Assembly (NCBI GenBank): GCA_020881915.1
Contig: JAJFPB010000002.1
Coordinates: 5,901,001 to 5,965,000 of the forward strand
From: Paramyrothecium sp. XJ0827
Taxonomy: Eukaryota > Ascomycota > Sordariomycetes > Hypocreales > Stachybotryaceae
DNA: 64,000 nt
Direction: 5' to 3'
Below, one piece after another: positions 1 through 10,251 of this stretch (position 1 is the first letter of the stretch; each line of letters starts with the position of its first letter). Under the pieces are notes generated by a model. It was not told the DNA's origin. It worked only from the letters and a program-made list of their open reading frames with translations, and searched no databases. Made by a program: the position numbers and the translations under genes.

Positions 1-371
1 GTCGCAAACTCTTTGACAAATCCTGGGTTGGCAATAATGTTACCGTTGATACTGTAACGCGAGGACCCGTCAGCATTATTCTTGTCGGTGCTCAGTAGCT
101 CACGATGATGGGCTTACCCAATCTGGTACCCGTCGGTGGCAGCGCTGAAGGCCACAAGGAAGCAGGTGGCCGTGCACACCTTGAACGCCTTCGCAGTCTG
201 CCAGAGGCTCAGTGTCTCGTAGCCTGAGAGACCCTGACCTTTGGCTGCGGCCACCATGGAAGCTTCCTTGGCGCCGAGGGGGGCGCCTTCGGCCATTTCG
301 CGGCGCTCAATGACAATATCTGAGGACTGCACCCCAGCGCTCGTAGTCTTTTCCATGTTGTTCGTAGCCAT
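1..371 (-). CDS. MFS sugar-type transporter, N-terminal part (runs off left edge)
   Basis: Two exons are visible: 371..118 and 51..1, joined across an intron at 117..52 (donor GTAAGC, branch CTGAC, acceptor ACAG) that restores the frame as DGYQIGINGNIIANPGFVKEF. A hydrophilic N-terminus of about 60 residues is followed by the first membrane helix and the D-G-Y-(Q/D) signature at the end of helix 1, typical of fungal sugar/polyol porters of the major facilitator superfamily. These proteins sit in the plasma membrane and usually have about 500-550 residues, so roughly four fifths lie outside the window. Substrate cannot be told. The start at 371 is the first ATG of the frame. Confidence 0.8.
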
Positions 372-2410
372 GATGGCGACAACTCGAAGTAGTTATCCGG
401 TGAGCTGTGGGGAGACCAGGCAAACTGGACGATTGCTGTAGCTGGGTGTGGGCTGGACCAGAATAAGCTCGGTGAGCTGGGATGCCGTGGCTTTTATCCT
501 CATGCACAGTCACCTGCTCGGGGGAGCATTCGCCAGGATTCCACCGAACAAACCGAGGCTAGTTACCGAAATAATGGGAAGTGATTGTCTCAGCGTGGCA
601 TCCAGGGGCAGTTCCCCGCCTCAAATCTGGGGGTTTAGGTTGGGCCCGGGGCTAGAGTCTGGGGTGAAGTCTAGAGTGTGACCCATGCGGGGTGATTCTG
701 GGGTCAGCCATGTGTTGGCCAAGAGCTAGAGGGTCATTTCTATTCGACTGAGCTCTCTGCGCCTTTCTTGGAAGAGACCTGGAATGAAGGTGGGTCGGTG
801 TAGTGCGATCCGGGAATGAACCAATGTGCCGGCGCAGACCAAGCAGTGCTCGAGGAATCACTCAATCTGATAGGCTCAATCCAAATTATCAGGCGGCCCC
901 TTGTCTGACTAGCGTACGGCAATGCGTGCGTGCCATGAGCTTGTTGATGGCATGACGCGGGCCCGCGGGGAAAGACGGATCCGCCCCGACAGGCCAGTTG
1001 GCCACGAGCAACCAGCTGACCTAGGCGCCAAGTCTCTTGTCACGGCGTTGCTCAACTGTGATTCCTGTCTAGACCCGGACAACAGACCTGGATTGTACTA
1101 GTTCTGGGTGGACAACGGTGACCTAGGAAATACCAGTCGTGGCTATGACAGCCCCAGGCGGCGAGCCACACCATTTCTGGATGGTTAACGATGCATTGCT
1201 CGATAATTCACTCTATGGCCTCTATAATCAAACACAGCTCAAACCGATGAGCGGGACAGGCCGGCCAAAACACTCCGAAGTTGGGCTTAACGGGCATACG
1301 CGAGGCTCAACAACCCCAGGCGGGAATCGAGCTACGAGATGCAAAGCATGCCCAGCAATACCCGGACCGAAATTCACCCACCGCGGCCAATGGCTGGCTT
1401 CCTCGCGCGTTGCGGTGGCTGAAGACGCATGACGCGAACGTAACCCAAGCGCGCAGTCGACACTAGTCAAACTCTAGATAATGATTCTTGGATTTCGCGC
1501 TGTTGTTTTAGTCCACTGATCCTTGATACTTGGCTGGTGCAGTGCAATCTCAACTCCCGGGGATAATTGTCACGAGGTCTGTTCTCGCTCCCGAATGGCC
1601 ACAGAAAAGGGTCCAGGCCTACTTGAGGCCGCTCATGTTGCTTGTCGGGCACGGCTGAGCTGGTAGCGACGCCCACCACCTGGATACCGTCCAAGGGATT
1701 CGGATGAACCAGGAGACGGCTGTTGCGCGGCACATGTATATCACAGTATCGGAACATGTGAGCTGTATTGTATGTCTGCTTATCGTAACATTTTGAATTT
1801 CGCCGGGTGCCCAGAAGCCACCGAGTCTGAGATGATTATCTCTGACCGAGATGGACTCGGGAGGGCAATAATGGGAATCGATCGGATGCATATGCAGCGC
1901 ATTGCCATTCATGCCCATGCAGAGGTCAGCGGGTCGCCGAACTATGGCGAGATCTCGGCCTCACGGTCGAGGTAGCGATTCATGCAGGGAGCACAAAGAT
2001 CTACAAATCGACATGACCAAATCTCATTCCACGCGAAGCTAAACCCTTTTCACACGGACGTTTCAGCTGCGGTCTCCATACTATGGGGCCATCTGGCAAG
2101 TTGCCGCAATTGCGTGGTTGGCTGCAAGACTGCTTCGTCTATTTCTGTGGAACCGGTCCGTATCTGCATCTCGCCAAACCCATTTAGGGAGCAGTCCCAT
2201 GATCTGAAGCTTTGTGGGATCCGGTCTTGAATTCGGAGTAAGGACTATTGACCCTTATTCTGGAGGGCTTTTTGGTAGTATTCCTTTAGGACAGAAAACT
2301 CCGCAACCTGTTTCCGGAAGTGAACACATTCATGGTGAGATTCTAGTCAACCGAGAGACACTTTGTATTGATGGAAAGAGGATCTCAATTATCGAGGATT
2401 AAGTTAAATA
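372..2410. other. Gene-poor intergenic region
   Basis: About 2 kb with only short overlapping open frames that show no family motifs, no consensus intron joins and no periodic coding pattern. It holds the promoter of the left-edge transporter. I see no RNA gene or clear mobile element. Confidence 0.5.
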
Positions 2411-3293
2411 TTACACAGGGATTCGACTGCCTTGTTTTCCACTCGGACTCTGACTCGATACCTCGGAGAGCTCAACTTCCTCTTGGCGTCTACGCTTCCT
2501 GAACAGCCTCCTGAACTCTTCCCGGAAACACATCCACAGGGTCGCGAAAGCCCCAAGCGCACTTGGGATGCCTACACCAAGTCCAACACCCAAGCCTATT
2601 GCAATTTTACGAGAAGAATCATCAGCCCTGTTTGGGTTGGTCGTCGCGGTGGATGTTGCCTCAGAGTCAACGTCAGTGGTGCTTGCTTGTGTTGAGTCGA
2701 GTGTATTTGAAACAAAAGCTGTTGTCGAAGCCCTTGAAGGACTTGTTTCGGGTTGCGCGACTGCTCACGTGTTGATGTTACCAACAGACATCCTCTTACA
2801 ACGAACGGAAATCCGACATTTCACCCTGCCGTTTCTTTTGCTCTAAACTGTACTATTCTCGCTCGAATGAATGACCAAAAACCAACTTACACTCAATACC
2901 ATCCCTGATTGTATCTGGGATGAGAGAAGTCGGAACTGACTGGCCATTGTTCACGCAATCATTCGTCCACATTTGCACCGCTGATTGGGCGTCCTCATCG
3001 TTGCATTTCTTGTCAACACAGCGCCATACGTGCTCGATTGCTACTGCCTTCTCCTCGAGGCAGCACTGGCCGCTGGGATAATAGCACACGTGCCCGAATG
3101 ACAAGTTGTCATCCCTACAGGCGATACAACTTTGGGCGCATGCCGGAAACTTGAGAAAATGCGCGTCATACTTGATGGTGCATTCGCTCGGATCTTGCGA
3201 GAGCACGAAACGCGCAACCAGGGCAATCAAAGTAAGTGCATACTTGTCGAGACTCGTGTGATACATCTTACAGAAGCGGGTGACGATTCGCAA
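2411..3293 (-). CDS. Secreted cysteine-rich, single-pass membrane protein (hypothetical)
   Basis: Exons 3293..2891 and 2760..2411 join over an intron with a GTAAGT donor and GAGCAG acceptor, giving about 250 residues. The order is a hydrophobic signal peptide (YALTLIALVARFVLS), a domain with ten cysteines including FPACAQSCIAC, a Ser/Thr-rich linker of about 45 residues, a Gly-rich transmembrane helix (IAIGLGVGLGVGIPSALG), and a basic cytosolic tail starting REEFRRLFRKRRR. The cysteine domain recalls fungal CFEM modules at its start but the spacing after it differs, so I do not assign it. The build suits a cell-surface sensor or wall-linked protein. An inner ATG at 3266 could be the real start. 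Confidence 0.6.
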
Positions 3294-4666
3294 GTGGAAG
3301 GCAGGAATTGCTCGAGAATCTTCTCGGCGACCAGCGGCAGCCTTGTGACTTGCCTCTTATAATTGTGCAAAGCTGGAAACATCCCAGCTGGCTGTCCGGT
3401 TTTGGCCTAGACGATGGAATTTCCTTTCTTTTTCGACAGTGGCGTCCGCGCAACTCGCAGCTGAACACGCTTGGGTATACAGTAACGTGGCTCTGCTGGG
3501 CAGATTGCAAGGGACCGTAAGCCGCCCCGTATGCCTCGGACGACTTGGCGAACCAGGGATGTCTTCAACTGCCGTGGCATTCGGTGCAGGCGAAGACTTT
3601 CCAGCACCCATGGGCCCAAGTCTAGACATGTGCCTGCCGTCAAGAGAGACATTTGAGGCTCTTACCCCTATTATTAATCCCGCATGTTCGCCTCAGCCAC
3701 CTTTCACAGCAGGGATCATGAATCATGGAAAGCTCACGATTCTAGAACACCATATAAATGGAGCAATTGCAAAGTAGGTTAGAACAAAACTGTGACACAC
3801 ACTAAGATTAGATAGTGTAGGAAATGCATCTTGCTTCAACTACCCTATAGTTCCTAGCGGTAAGCTTGGAGGTTTGTAAAAAATCCTACGTAAGGGAGTC
3901 TCATCTTCCCATTATGAAGTCAGACATGGAGTTCACAAATTATTTTCATTAATTTCAAGCTTCTTCCAGATCGAATGGTTGCATGCTCTCTAACCATGTT
4001 GTTGACGGGGTGGGATGTGGTGCTGTGGTTTCAACTCAGCACCACTCAGAACAGTTCCAAACACCACAAACCACAATGATAAAAATCCCAGTTCTCGTAG
4101 CGAAAGCAGTCGCTGTCGCTCGCTAATATCGCCATGATCGGTCTTGAATTTTAAGGCACGGCTTCTACTGCTATCGGAGAGCTCGATAGTCCAGTGCTGC
4201 AGAGCGCGGGCCTTACCAAACATGCCATATGCAGCGGGATGGAATGCATCCAGGTAGTGACAGTTTGTCCGTATTGGACGACACATTAGCTCATGTGCCT
4301 GGACGTCTCAATGGCTTGAGGGCTGGAACTGGCTGGTGGACTATGTGTCATCCATTGGTTCCAGTCCTTTGATCAATGAGCCAATAATTGAAAAACACCA
4401 AGAGCTTCAAATAGATGTTCCAGTAAGCTCTGTCATGCATTCAGACAGCCGGTTGTAGATAAGACAGCGAAAAAGGCGCTCTCTGGCATTCGTTCGCGAG
4501 GTCTACTGTGCTACTCTTGTGCAGATCAACTCAACTCACAAATATTCAAATATTAATTCGCTGGAAGAGGCCCTCCCCCCTCAACAAAATCCAATATAAC
4601 ATGAAAGGGTGGTTGGAATGGTTAGCATTTGTGGCGGAACTTCATTCTCACAACCAGAAGAGTTAC
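3294..4666. other. Intergenic region without recognised genes
   Basis: Short frames only (the longest about 110 codons) with no recognisable domains. The right end is the upstream region of the Zn2Cys6 regulator. Confidence 0.45.
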
Positions 4667-4824
4667 CCGCGGAATTACCCGCGGAGCTCGGTGGGGCCGC
4701 GGAAAACGAAACTAAAAGCGAATGATGGGTAAAGGATAAGTGGAGATGCTAATGCTAGCTTGGCTGGGTGAACGCATCTAGATGTAGCCGAGGAACGTCG
4801 AGCTTGAGCTCGCCTTTTCCGCGG
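4667..4824. promoter_or_regulatory. Cluster of four CCGCGG sites upstream of the Zn2Cys6 gene
   Basis: CCGCGG occurs at 4667, 4679, 4697 and 4819. The first two lie in a 12-bp direct repeat (TTACCCGCGGAR). Back-to-back CCG/CGG half sites are the usual target type of dimeric Zn2Cys6 factors. The last copy is ten bases before the chosen ATG at 4834. The same hexamer is clustered again before the decarboxylase-like gene, so autoregulation plus control of that gene is likely (inference). Confidence 0.55.
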
Positions 4825-4833
4825 ACAAGCACC

Positions 4834-6861
4834 ATGTCAGCGTCACCTCGGCCAAGAACTAACCGTTCCCATCTCCAGCCGGCTTGCCTACCCTGCAAGA
4901 GGCGTAAATCGCGATGTAAAACCGATGCTTTGGATCTGTCGATTTGCCTCATGTGCAAGGCCCACGGGACCGAATGCCTGTTCCCGACTCCAAGTTCCGC
5001 TGGGGAGGGTTCGAGGACGGCCTCGCGCTCTGCCGTCAAGCACGCGGAGCGGGCTAGACGCGCTCAATCCAATGTTTCCAACACTTCTGGCGCGTCGGCA
5101 GAGCAAGTCTTCGCCGACGTTTCTACAAACACCCAGCGGAACCGTGCCTTCGAGCCAGAAAGCCCGCGGGAGGTTCCTTTCACCAGTTCTTCTCCTGCGT
5201 TTCACAGATACGCCGATGAATCTCACGTGATTGGTCCTATGCAGAGTCCAGATGCCCATCTGATCGCGAACTACCTGGGCTTCGGAGCAGGCCGAACGGT
5301 AGTCGGCCATCCGGGAGGACATCTTGGTGCTACTCAGGGGCCAACGATGTTCTGCGCGGTGCGCAAACACCCCCTTGGTTCAGCGACAAGCCAGACAGTG
5401 GCCTCTGCTAAGTGCGAGGCCATCGAGAAGCTCATCGAGCCGTATTGCAGTCGTGTAATGCAGATGCACGTACAAAACCAACCATATTTCGTTCAACTCT
5501 ATGCTAATCCCTGGAGCAGATATTCTGACAAAGTTCACAAATGCTTTCCGCTCCTGGATATGTCCTCGTTCCAACGCGAATATGTTTCAGAAAGGCAGAG
5601 GATATCACCGGCCCTTGTTGCTTCGCTTTACGTTCACACAGCTGTCTATTGGCGAAATTCTCTGGGCCTAGGTCAACACTGTCCTGATCTAAGGTATATG
5701 TGGAATCAAGCTAACGAGGCTTTGTACTCGGAATTATATGTTTCGCCGGGCGTCTCCACCATTATTGGAATCTTGTTGAACATCTCAGGTCGCCCGCTTA
5801 CTTCCATGATTGGCAATGGCATCCTACTTTGTTCAGCGATATCTTTGGCGCATGCCTTTGGCTTAAATCGTGACTGTTCAGCTTGGAATATATCACCGGC
5901 CGAGAAGTGGCTCAGGACACGATTATGGTGGGGAATCGTTGTATTCGATGGATGGTATGTTGTTCCAATGAAACCTATCAATGCACTGTATTTGAGGCTG
6001 ACTAGTAACAGGTCCAGCGTGGCATATGGAACTCCGCCAAAGCTGAATAGTAGCCAGCATGACGTCCCAACCCCAACAAGAGCTAGTTTGCTTGGGATTG
6101 AGAAGGAGCCCTCGGAGCCAGACTCGGTTTCAGTTTATATTGGGCTCATCACCTTGACCGAAGTCTCAAACGCGTATCTACGCTGTGTCTTTGACTTGAG
6201 GCTGCCGGCTGGCTGTGGCACGCACGGCGCAGTAGCTCTCGAGATAGAGGCCAAGCTTGCGCGGTGGGAGGACTCATTACCTAGGGCGTTGAAACTGGCA
6301 ATCACGCGTGGATTTCATCTTCGTATCCCAGGCTCGCCTAACCTCCGCCTAGCATACCTCTACCTGCGACTGCTTATCCGAAAACTTGAGCTGGATAGCG
6401 CGAAGTGTAGCCCAGATATTGATGACTCGGCGGTGTGGGCTCACCGACATCTTCAGGCTAGACAGGCCGCCGAGAATATTGTCATATTTGTACAAGAGCT
6501 TGATGACGCTTCTTTATGCGACTTCTGGCTCTCTTTCAACGGATTCGCTCTCTCAAATACTGTGGCATTTCTGCTGAGAAGTGCGCTGGAGACTACCGAG
6601 CATCGCAAAGATCTACCGGAGAGCATATTCATCAAGCTTGCAAAGGACATGATGGAAGCTCTTCGTTCTCACCGTGAAAGAATGCGATGGGACCTCGGTA
6701 ACATTTGCATCGCACAGTATGGAGGGGCGCTTGAGAAGCTCATGGCATCGACGGATCAGTCTCTGGAAGTTATACCAGAGCTTGAAGAGCCGCTGATACC
6801 GGATTTTACGGAGATTGATGACATGTTTCCTAGCCTTTGGACAATGTTCAATAGTGGGTAA
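4834..6861 (+). CDS. Zn2Cys6 transcription factor with fungal_trans domain
   Basis: Exons 4834..5954 and 6012..6861 give about 656 residues. The N-terminus carries the binuclear zinc cluster with Cys at about 18, 21, 28, 38, 41 and 48 (CLPCKRRKSRC, then C-x2-C-x6-C). The middle has the fungal-specific factor domain, with a GRP..NGILL..AISLAHAFGLNRD stretch and a WWGIVVFDGW helix. A 57-bp in-frame intron (GTATGT donor, GCTGAC branch, AACAG acceptor) is hidden in the open frame; removing it restores the conserved DGWSSVAYGTPP join. An in-frame ATG lies at 4768, but 4834 has the better context. It reads toward the dialkylglycine decarboxylase-like gene and shares CCGCGG clusters with it, so it is likely the pathway-specific activator. 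Confidence 0.88.
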   Translation: MSASPRPRTNRSHLQPACLPCKRRKSRCKTDALDLSICLMCKAHGTECLFPTPSSAGEGSRTASRSAVKHAERARRAQSNVSNTSGASAEQVFADVSTNTQRNRAFEPESPREVPFTSSSPAFHRYADESHVIGPMQSPDAHLIANYLGFGAGRTVVGHPGGHLGATQGPTMFCAVRKHPLGSATSQTVASAKCEAIEKLIEPYCSRVMQMHVQNQPYFVQLYANPWSRYSDKVHKCFPLLDMSSFQREYVSERQRISPALVASLYVHTAVYWRNSLGLGQHCPDLRYMWNQANEALYSELYVSPGVSTIIGILLNISGRPLTSMIGNGILLCSAISLAHAFGLNRDCSAWNISPAEKWLRTRLWWGIVVFDGWYVVPMKPINALYLRLTSNRSSVAYGTPPKLNSSQHDVPTPTRASLLGIEKEPSEPDSVSVYIGLITLTEVSNAYLRCVFDLRLPAGCGTHGAVALEIEAKLARWEDSLPRALKLAITRGFHLRIPGSPNLRLAYLYLRLLIRKLELDSAKCSPDIDDSAVWAHRHLQARQAAENIVIFVQELDDASLCDFWLSFNGFALSNTVAFLLRSALETTEHRKDLPESIFIKLAKDMMEALRSHRERMRWDLGNICIAQYGGALEKLMASTDQSLEVIPELEEPLIPDFTEIDDMFPSLWTMFNSG

Positions 6862-7256
6862 AATTTTTGTTGCTTCGAATTGTAGGACTTGAGGACATAA
6901 TCCTCCTCCTTTTCCGCCTCCGCTTTCTTGATGGTGCATTCACTCATCACTAATGACATTATGGATTCAAAGGCATCGCGAGCTTTTCTTTCAATAATAA
7001 TGTTCGCAAACCCAGCCAATCTGTGGCCAAGGAAACGTGTGTCTGTGATCCTGGGTAGCGCTATCGAGACTCAAGGGGCATGACTGGAAGCGGGAAAACA
7101 GGCCTCTTATCTGGAACCACTGACGTTACCGGAACTAATCGCGAGTGAAGACTGTGCTCACCGCTTCTCTGGGTCGAAAGATTAGCGAACATTTCGCATG
7201 CTGGCCATTTCATGGTTGCGAGCTGCGAAATCGGCCACGTACTGAGATAAGACCTT
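6862..7256. other. Spacer between regulator and PLP enzyme
   Basis: Terminator region of the regulator and distal promoter of the next gene. No coding signal seen. Confidence 0.5.
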
Positions 7257-7405
7257 CACTCCGCGGTTTCTGGGATGCTTCCCGCGGAGTGGAGACGATC
7301 GATGATCCTGGTCTGTACACTAGCATACTAAACTACTAGAGAAATACGCCAGTATCCGCACCAAGGTTTGCCGCGGGCTGGAGCCATGGCTGGGATCCTC
7401 CGCGG
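7257..7405. promoter_or_regulatory. CCGCGG cluster with inverted repeat before the decarboxylase-like gene
   Basis: CCGCGG occurs at 7261, 7282, 7371 and 7400. The first two are the cores of a perfect 10-bp inverted repeat, CACTCCGCGG (7257-7266) and CCGCGGAGTG (7282-7291), with a 15-bp spacer. They lie 170-320 bp before the start codon. The match to the regulator's own promoter suggests shared control. Confidence 0.55.
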
Positions 7406-7459
7406 CCAGTGGTGAAATGAGCCAGGGTCCGGAGACCACAAGCCGATACACGAACTCCT

Positions 7460-7465
7460 TATAAA
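7460..7465 (+). promoter_or_regulatory. TATA box
   Basis: TATAAA about 114 bp before the ATG at 7579 and 55 bp after the last CCGCGG, in the order expected for a regulated fungal promoter. Confidence 0.45.
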
Positions 7466-7578
7466 TTGGGTGCAGCTAAGTATGGCTGGTCCCTCCAAGC
7501 GAATATCATCTCAGTTCTGCTACAATCTTAATCTTTGCTCTTATTGCTTGGAGATTCGCAACTCTCGGACCGTTCAAG

Positions 7579-8895
7579 ATGTCTGCTTATACTCAAGAGT
7601 TCTGGACCAAGGCCGATAGATACTTGATGAAAACCGGCGTCCCTTTCTCGCCGGCGATCATCAAGAAGGCGCAAGGAACCAAGCTCTATGATGAATCGGG
7701 TCGAGAGATTCTTGACTTTACCTCTGGCCAGATGAGCTCTCTTCTCGGCCACTCACATCCTGAAATTGTCGAAGTCGTCCGCAACAATGTCGCCGAGTTG
7801 GATCATCTACTGAGTAACATGATCACCCAGCCGGTGGTGGAGCTCGCCGAGCGGCTGGCTCAGTTCCTCCCTGCGCCCCTCGAGAAATCTTTCTTCTTGA
7901 ACACGGGCTCCGAGACCACCGAGGCGGCCATCAAGATGGCGAAATGCTACACAGGCAAATTTGAAATAGTCGCCTTCTCAGCCAGCTACCATGGGTTGAC
8001 CCAGGGCGCTGGCTCGGCTACCTACTCAGCAGGCCGTAAGAACGGCGGCCCCTCGATGCCTGGCCAGTTGGCTTTCCCAGCACCGTATGCTTACCGCTCG
8101 CCCTTCCGGAAAGCGGACGGCTCCTATGACTGGGAAACAGAGATGGACTTTGGATGGTCAATGATCGATCGCCAATCAGTCGGCTCCCTAGCAGCATTCA
8201 TCATGGAGCCAATTCTGTCGACTGGTGGTATCTTGGTCCCGCCCAAGGGCTATCTGAAGCGTATGGTTGAGGAGTGCAGAAAGCGCGGCATGCTCGTAAT
8301 CATGGACGAGGCGCAGACCGGGGTCGGTCGTACAGGTCAAATGTTTGCGTTCGAAGAGGACGGTCTCGTGCCCGATATCCTCGCCCTCTCCAAAACACTC
8401 GGCTGCGGTCTTCCTCTCGCGTCCGTCAGCACCACCGCCGAAATCGAGCGCGGCTGCACAGACGCAGGCTTCTTGTGGCTCACCACCCATCTCAACGACC
8501 CCTTGACAGCGGCTGTTGGGAACAAAGTGCTGGAAATAGTTGCACGCGATAATGTCTGCCAGCGAGCCAAGGAGCGCGGTGATCAGCTTCGCGATGGCCT
8601 GCTTGAGCTCCAGAAGAAATTCTGGTGCATTGGTGATGTCCGAGGCCGCGGCCTATTCCAAGCCATCGAGATCATCTCTGACCCTACAACCAAAGCCCCT
8701 GGCTCTGATCTGGGCCAGAGAGTTTCTGACCGAGCTCTTGCCCTTGGATTGTCTTGCAATATTGTCAATCTACCAGGTATGGGCGGCGTCTTCCGTCTGG
8801 CGCCGCCAGTAACTGTGACTGCGGAAGAGATTGCGAACGGTCTAGGAATACTCGAGGAAGCTTTTCGGTCTATCCTAGCCACCAATGGAATTTAA
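7579..8895 (+). CDS. 2,2-dialkylglycine decarboxylase-like class III aminotransferase
   Basis: Single exon, 438 residues, the length of bacterial dialkylglycine decarboxylase (DGD). DGD decarboxylates alpha,alpha-disubstituted amino acids such as 2-aminoisobutyrate and isovaline, then transaminates pyruvate. Marks of DGD rather than ordinary omega-aminotransferases are seen: LDFTSGQMSSLLGH with Gln51, EPILSTGGI with Ser214, the PLP lysine K272 in LALSKTLG, DEAQTGVGRTG, and GVFRLAPP near the C-terminus supplying the carboxylate Arg. The Trp138 of the Burkholderia enzyme is Tyr here (SYHGLT). It probably acts in the cytosol, as no targeting signal is evident. A dedicated Zn2Cys6 gene stands just upstream. 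It might instead be an aminotransferase that has lost decarboxylation. Confidence 0.85.
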   Translation: MSAYTQEFWTKADRYLMKTGVPFSPAIIKKAQGTKLYDESGREILDFTSGQMSSLLGHSHPEIVEVVRNNVAELDHLLSNMITQPVVELAERLAQFLPAPLEKSFFLNTGSETTEAAIKMAKCYTGKFEIVAFSASYHGLTQGAGSATYSAGRKNGGPSMPGQLAFPAPYAYRSPFRKADGSYDWETEMDFGWSMIDRQSVGSLAAFIMEPILSTGGILVPPKGYLKRMVEECRKRGMLVIMDEAQTGVGRTGQMFAFEEDGLVPDILALSKTLGCGLPLASVSTTAEIERGCTDAGFLWLTTHLNDPLTAAVGNKVLEIVARDNVCQRAKERGDQLRDGLLELQKKFWCIGDVRGRGLFQAIEIISDPTTKAPGSDLGQRVSDRALALGLSCNIVNLPGMGGVFRLAPPVTVTAEEIANGLGILEEAFRSILATNGI

Positions 8896-10251
8896 GGAAC
8901 GGGGCCCGCGGGAAAGATGAAATTATCGTGGCGAAGAAGAAGTGCCGGAAAGCATGAACAGAAAGGTGGACTTTCGCCTCTAGATCTGAATTTTTATAGG
9001 TTTGCGCTATTACTTTTCCGCAACGAAGGGTCATTCTGCACACGACTATATATTGCATGGTGTAATTACTCTAACTTTTCATTGCGAAAGCTATGTCCTT
9101 GACAAGTTGCATACTATGTTGAGTTGAAGAGATTAAAAGTACGACTGAATTCACAGCAGTGATGCGATGATGGCCTACTGTGGTCTCATCTTGAGTGACG
9201 AAGTGGAGAAGGAGGAGAACACGAAGAAAAGGCACAAAACTGTTAACTAGTTTCGAACCCGAGCTTGAGGATACCATGGACTTCCAGTGAGGCTTCTCTA
9301 CGCGATATATGATCTAGTAACCGATTGGTGAATTCTGTGCGGCCCATCATCATGTGTTTGTTTGTGGCCTAAGATCGACTTCAAATTGTTTTGTCTCTTC
9401 TTGAACACTGACCCCTTTCTATATGTTCCCTCGAATATCTTCCTGATCTCTTGAATCCTTGCTCGCTTATCACTCATAGTGGGAATCTGTTCGGCTGGCT
9501 ATAACGGTAACATCCGGACTGCTGCCTCTGTACTGCTCGAGTAGTGGAAGACCCGAATGTCTGGGGTCTGATATGTCCAAACACCCCAGTTTCTGGTCTG
9601 GTGACGCTGCAGGAACATATTCCGTGCAATTGTCCAACTGATCTTCCCACCCTAATTCTTCTTGAGCGGGTCGCTGCAGCTGGAGGTACTCGTTTCTTGT
9701 CCATTTGGACCAGCGGAAAGTCACAGCCCTGAGTTTATCGTGGTTCTTTTCGGCTTGTCCGCGGTAGACCTGTCTTGAAAGCGTCGGAGACATTGTCCTG
9801 TGACTGGTTGGAGGAGAAACGAAATCACATTTTCTTAACAGGGCCACTGCCTCTTCCTGTTCGGTGCCGAATGATAATAACTCTAACATTATGGCTTCAG
9901 AAGCCTTTAATCATATGAAGTCTCTGTTTGATCACGACAGCCCAGTGAACTGAAGTGTAATCCGGTCTCGGACACGTGAAAACCCCAGCGTTTTGACTTT
10001 CAATACACTTCCATGTCAGGACGAGGCAAGACGAACAGTCCTCACATATTGCAGTCAACCTGAATAGCCACTGGCACTAGCACATTCAGCCGACTCCTGG
10101 CGCAGTTCAAACCTGGAAGGATACAGTTATTTGTTCCTGTGTTGTAGAGTATTGGCTCACGGACTTGACTGAACTAAAATTAAATTGTCTCACGTCAACT
10201 TGACTATTTCCTCGAGACTCTGTCCAGCACACGCACACAGTCGCAGCTCCA
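8896..10251. other. Intergenic region with one doubtful frame
   Basis: A minus-strand open frame at 9889..9470 (139 codons) has varied composition but no domain, no signal peptide and no relatives I recognise. I do not call it a gene. The rest shows only short frames. Confidence 0.4.

Noticed and set aside
5941..6011. Continuous single-exon reading of the Zn2Cys6 gene
   Set aside because: The in-frame 57-bp segment has perfect donor, branch and acceptor sites, and its removal restores the conserved DGWSSVAYG join.
7579..8895. Acetylornithine, GABA or other omega-aminotransferase
   Set aside because: The TSGQM, EPILSTGGI and GVFRLAPP stretches match dialkylglycine decarboxylase better along the whole length.
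9470..9889. Minus-strand 139-codon frame as a gene
   Set aside because: No domain, signal or intron support; kept only as a doubtful frame in the spacer note.
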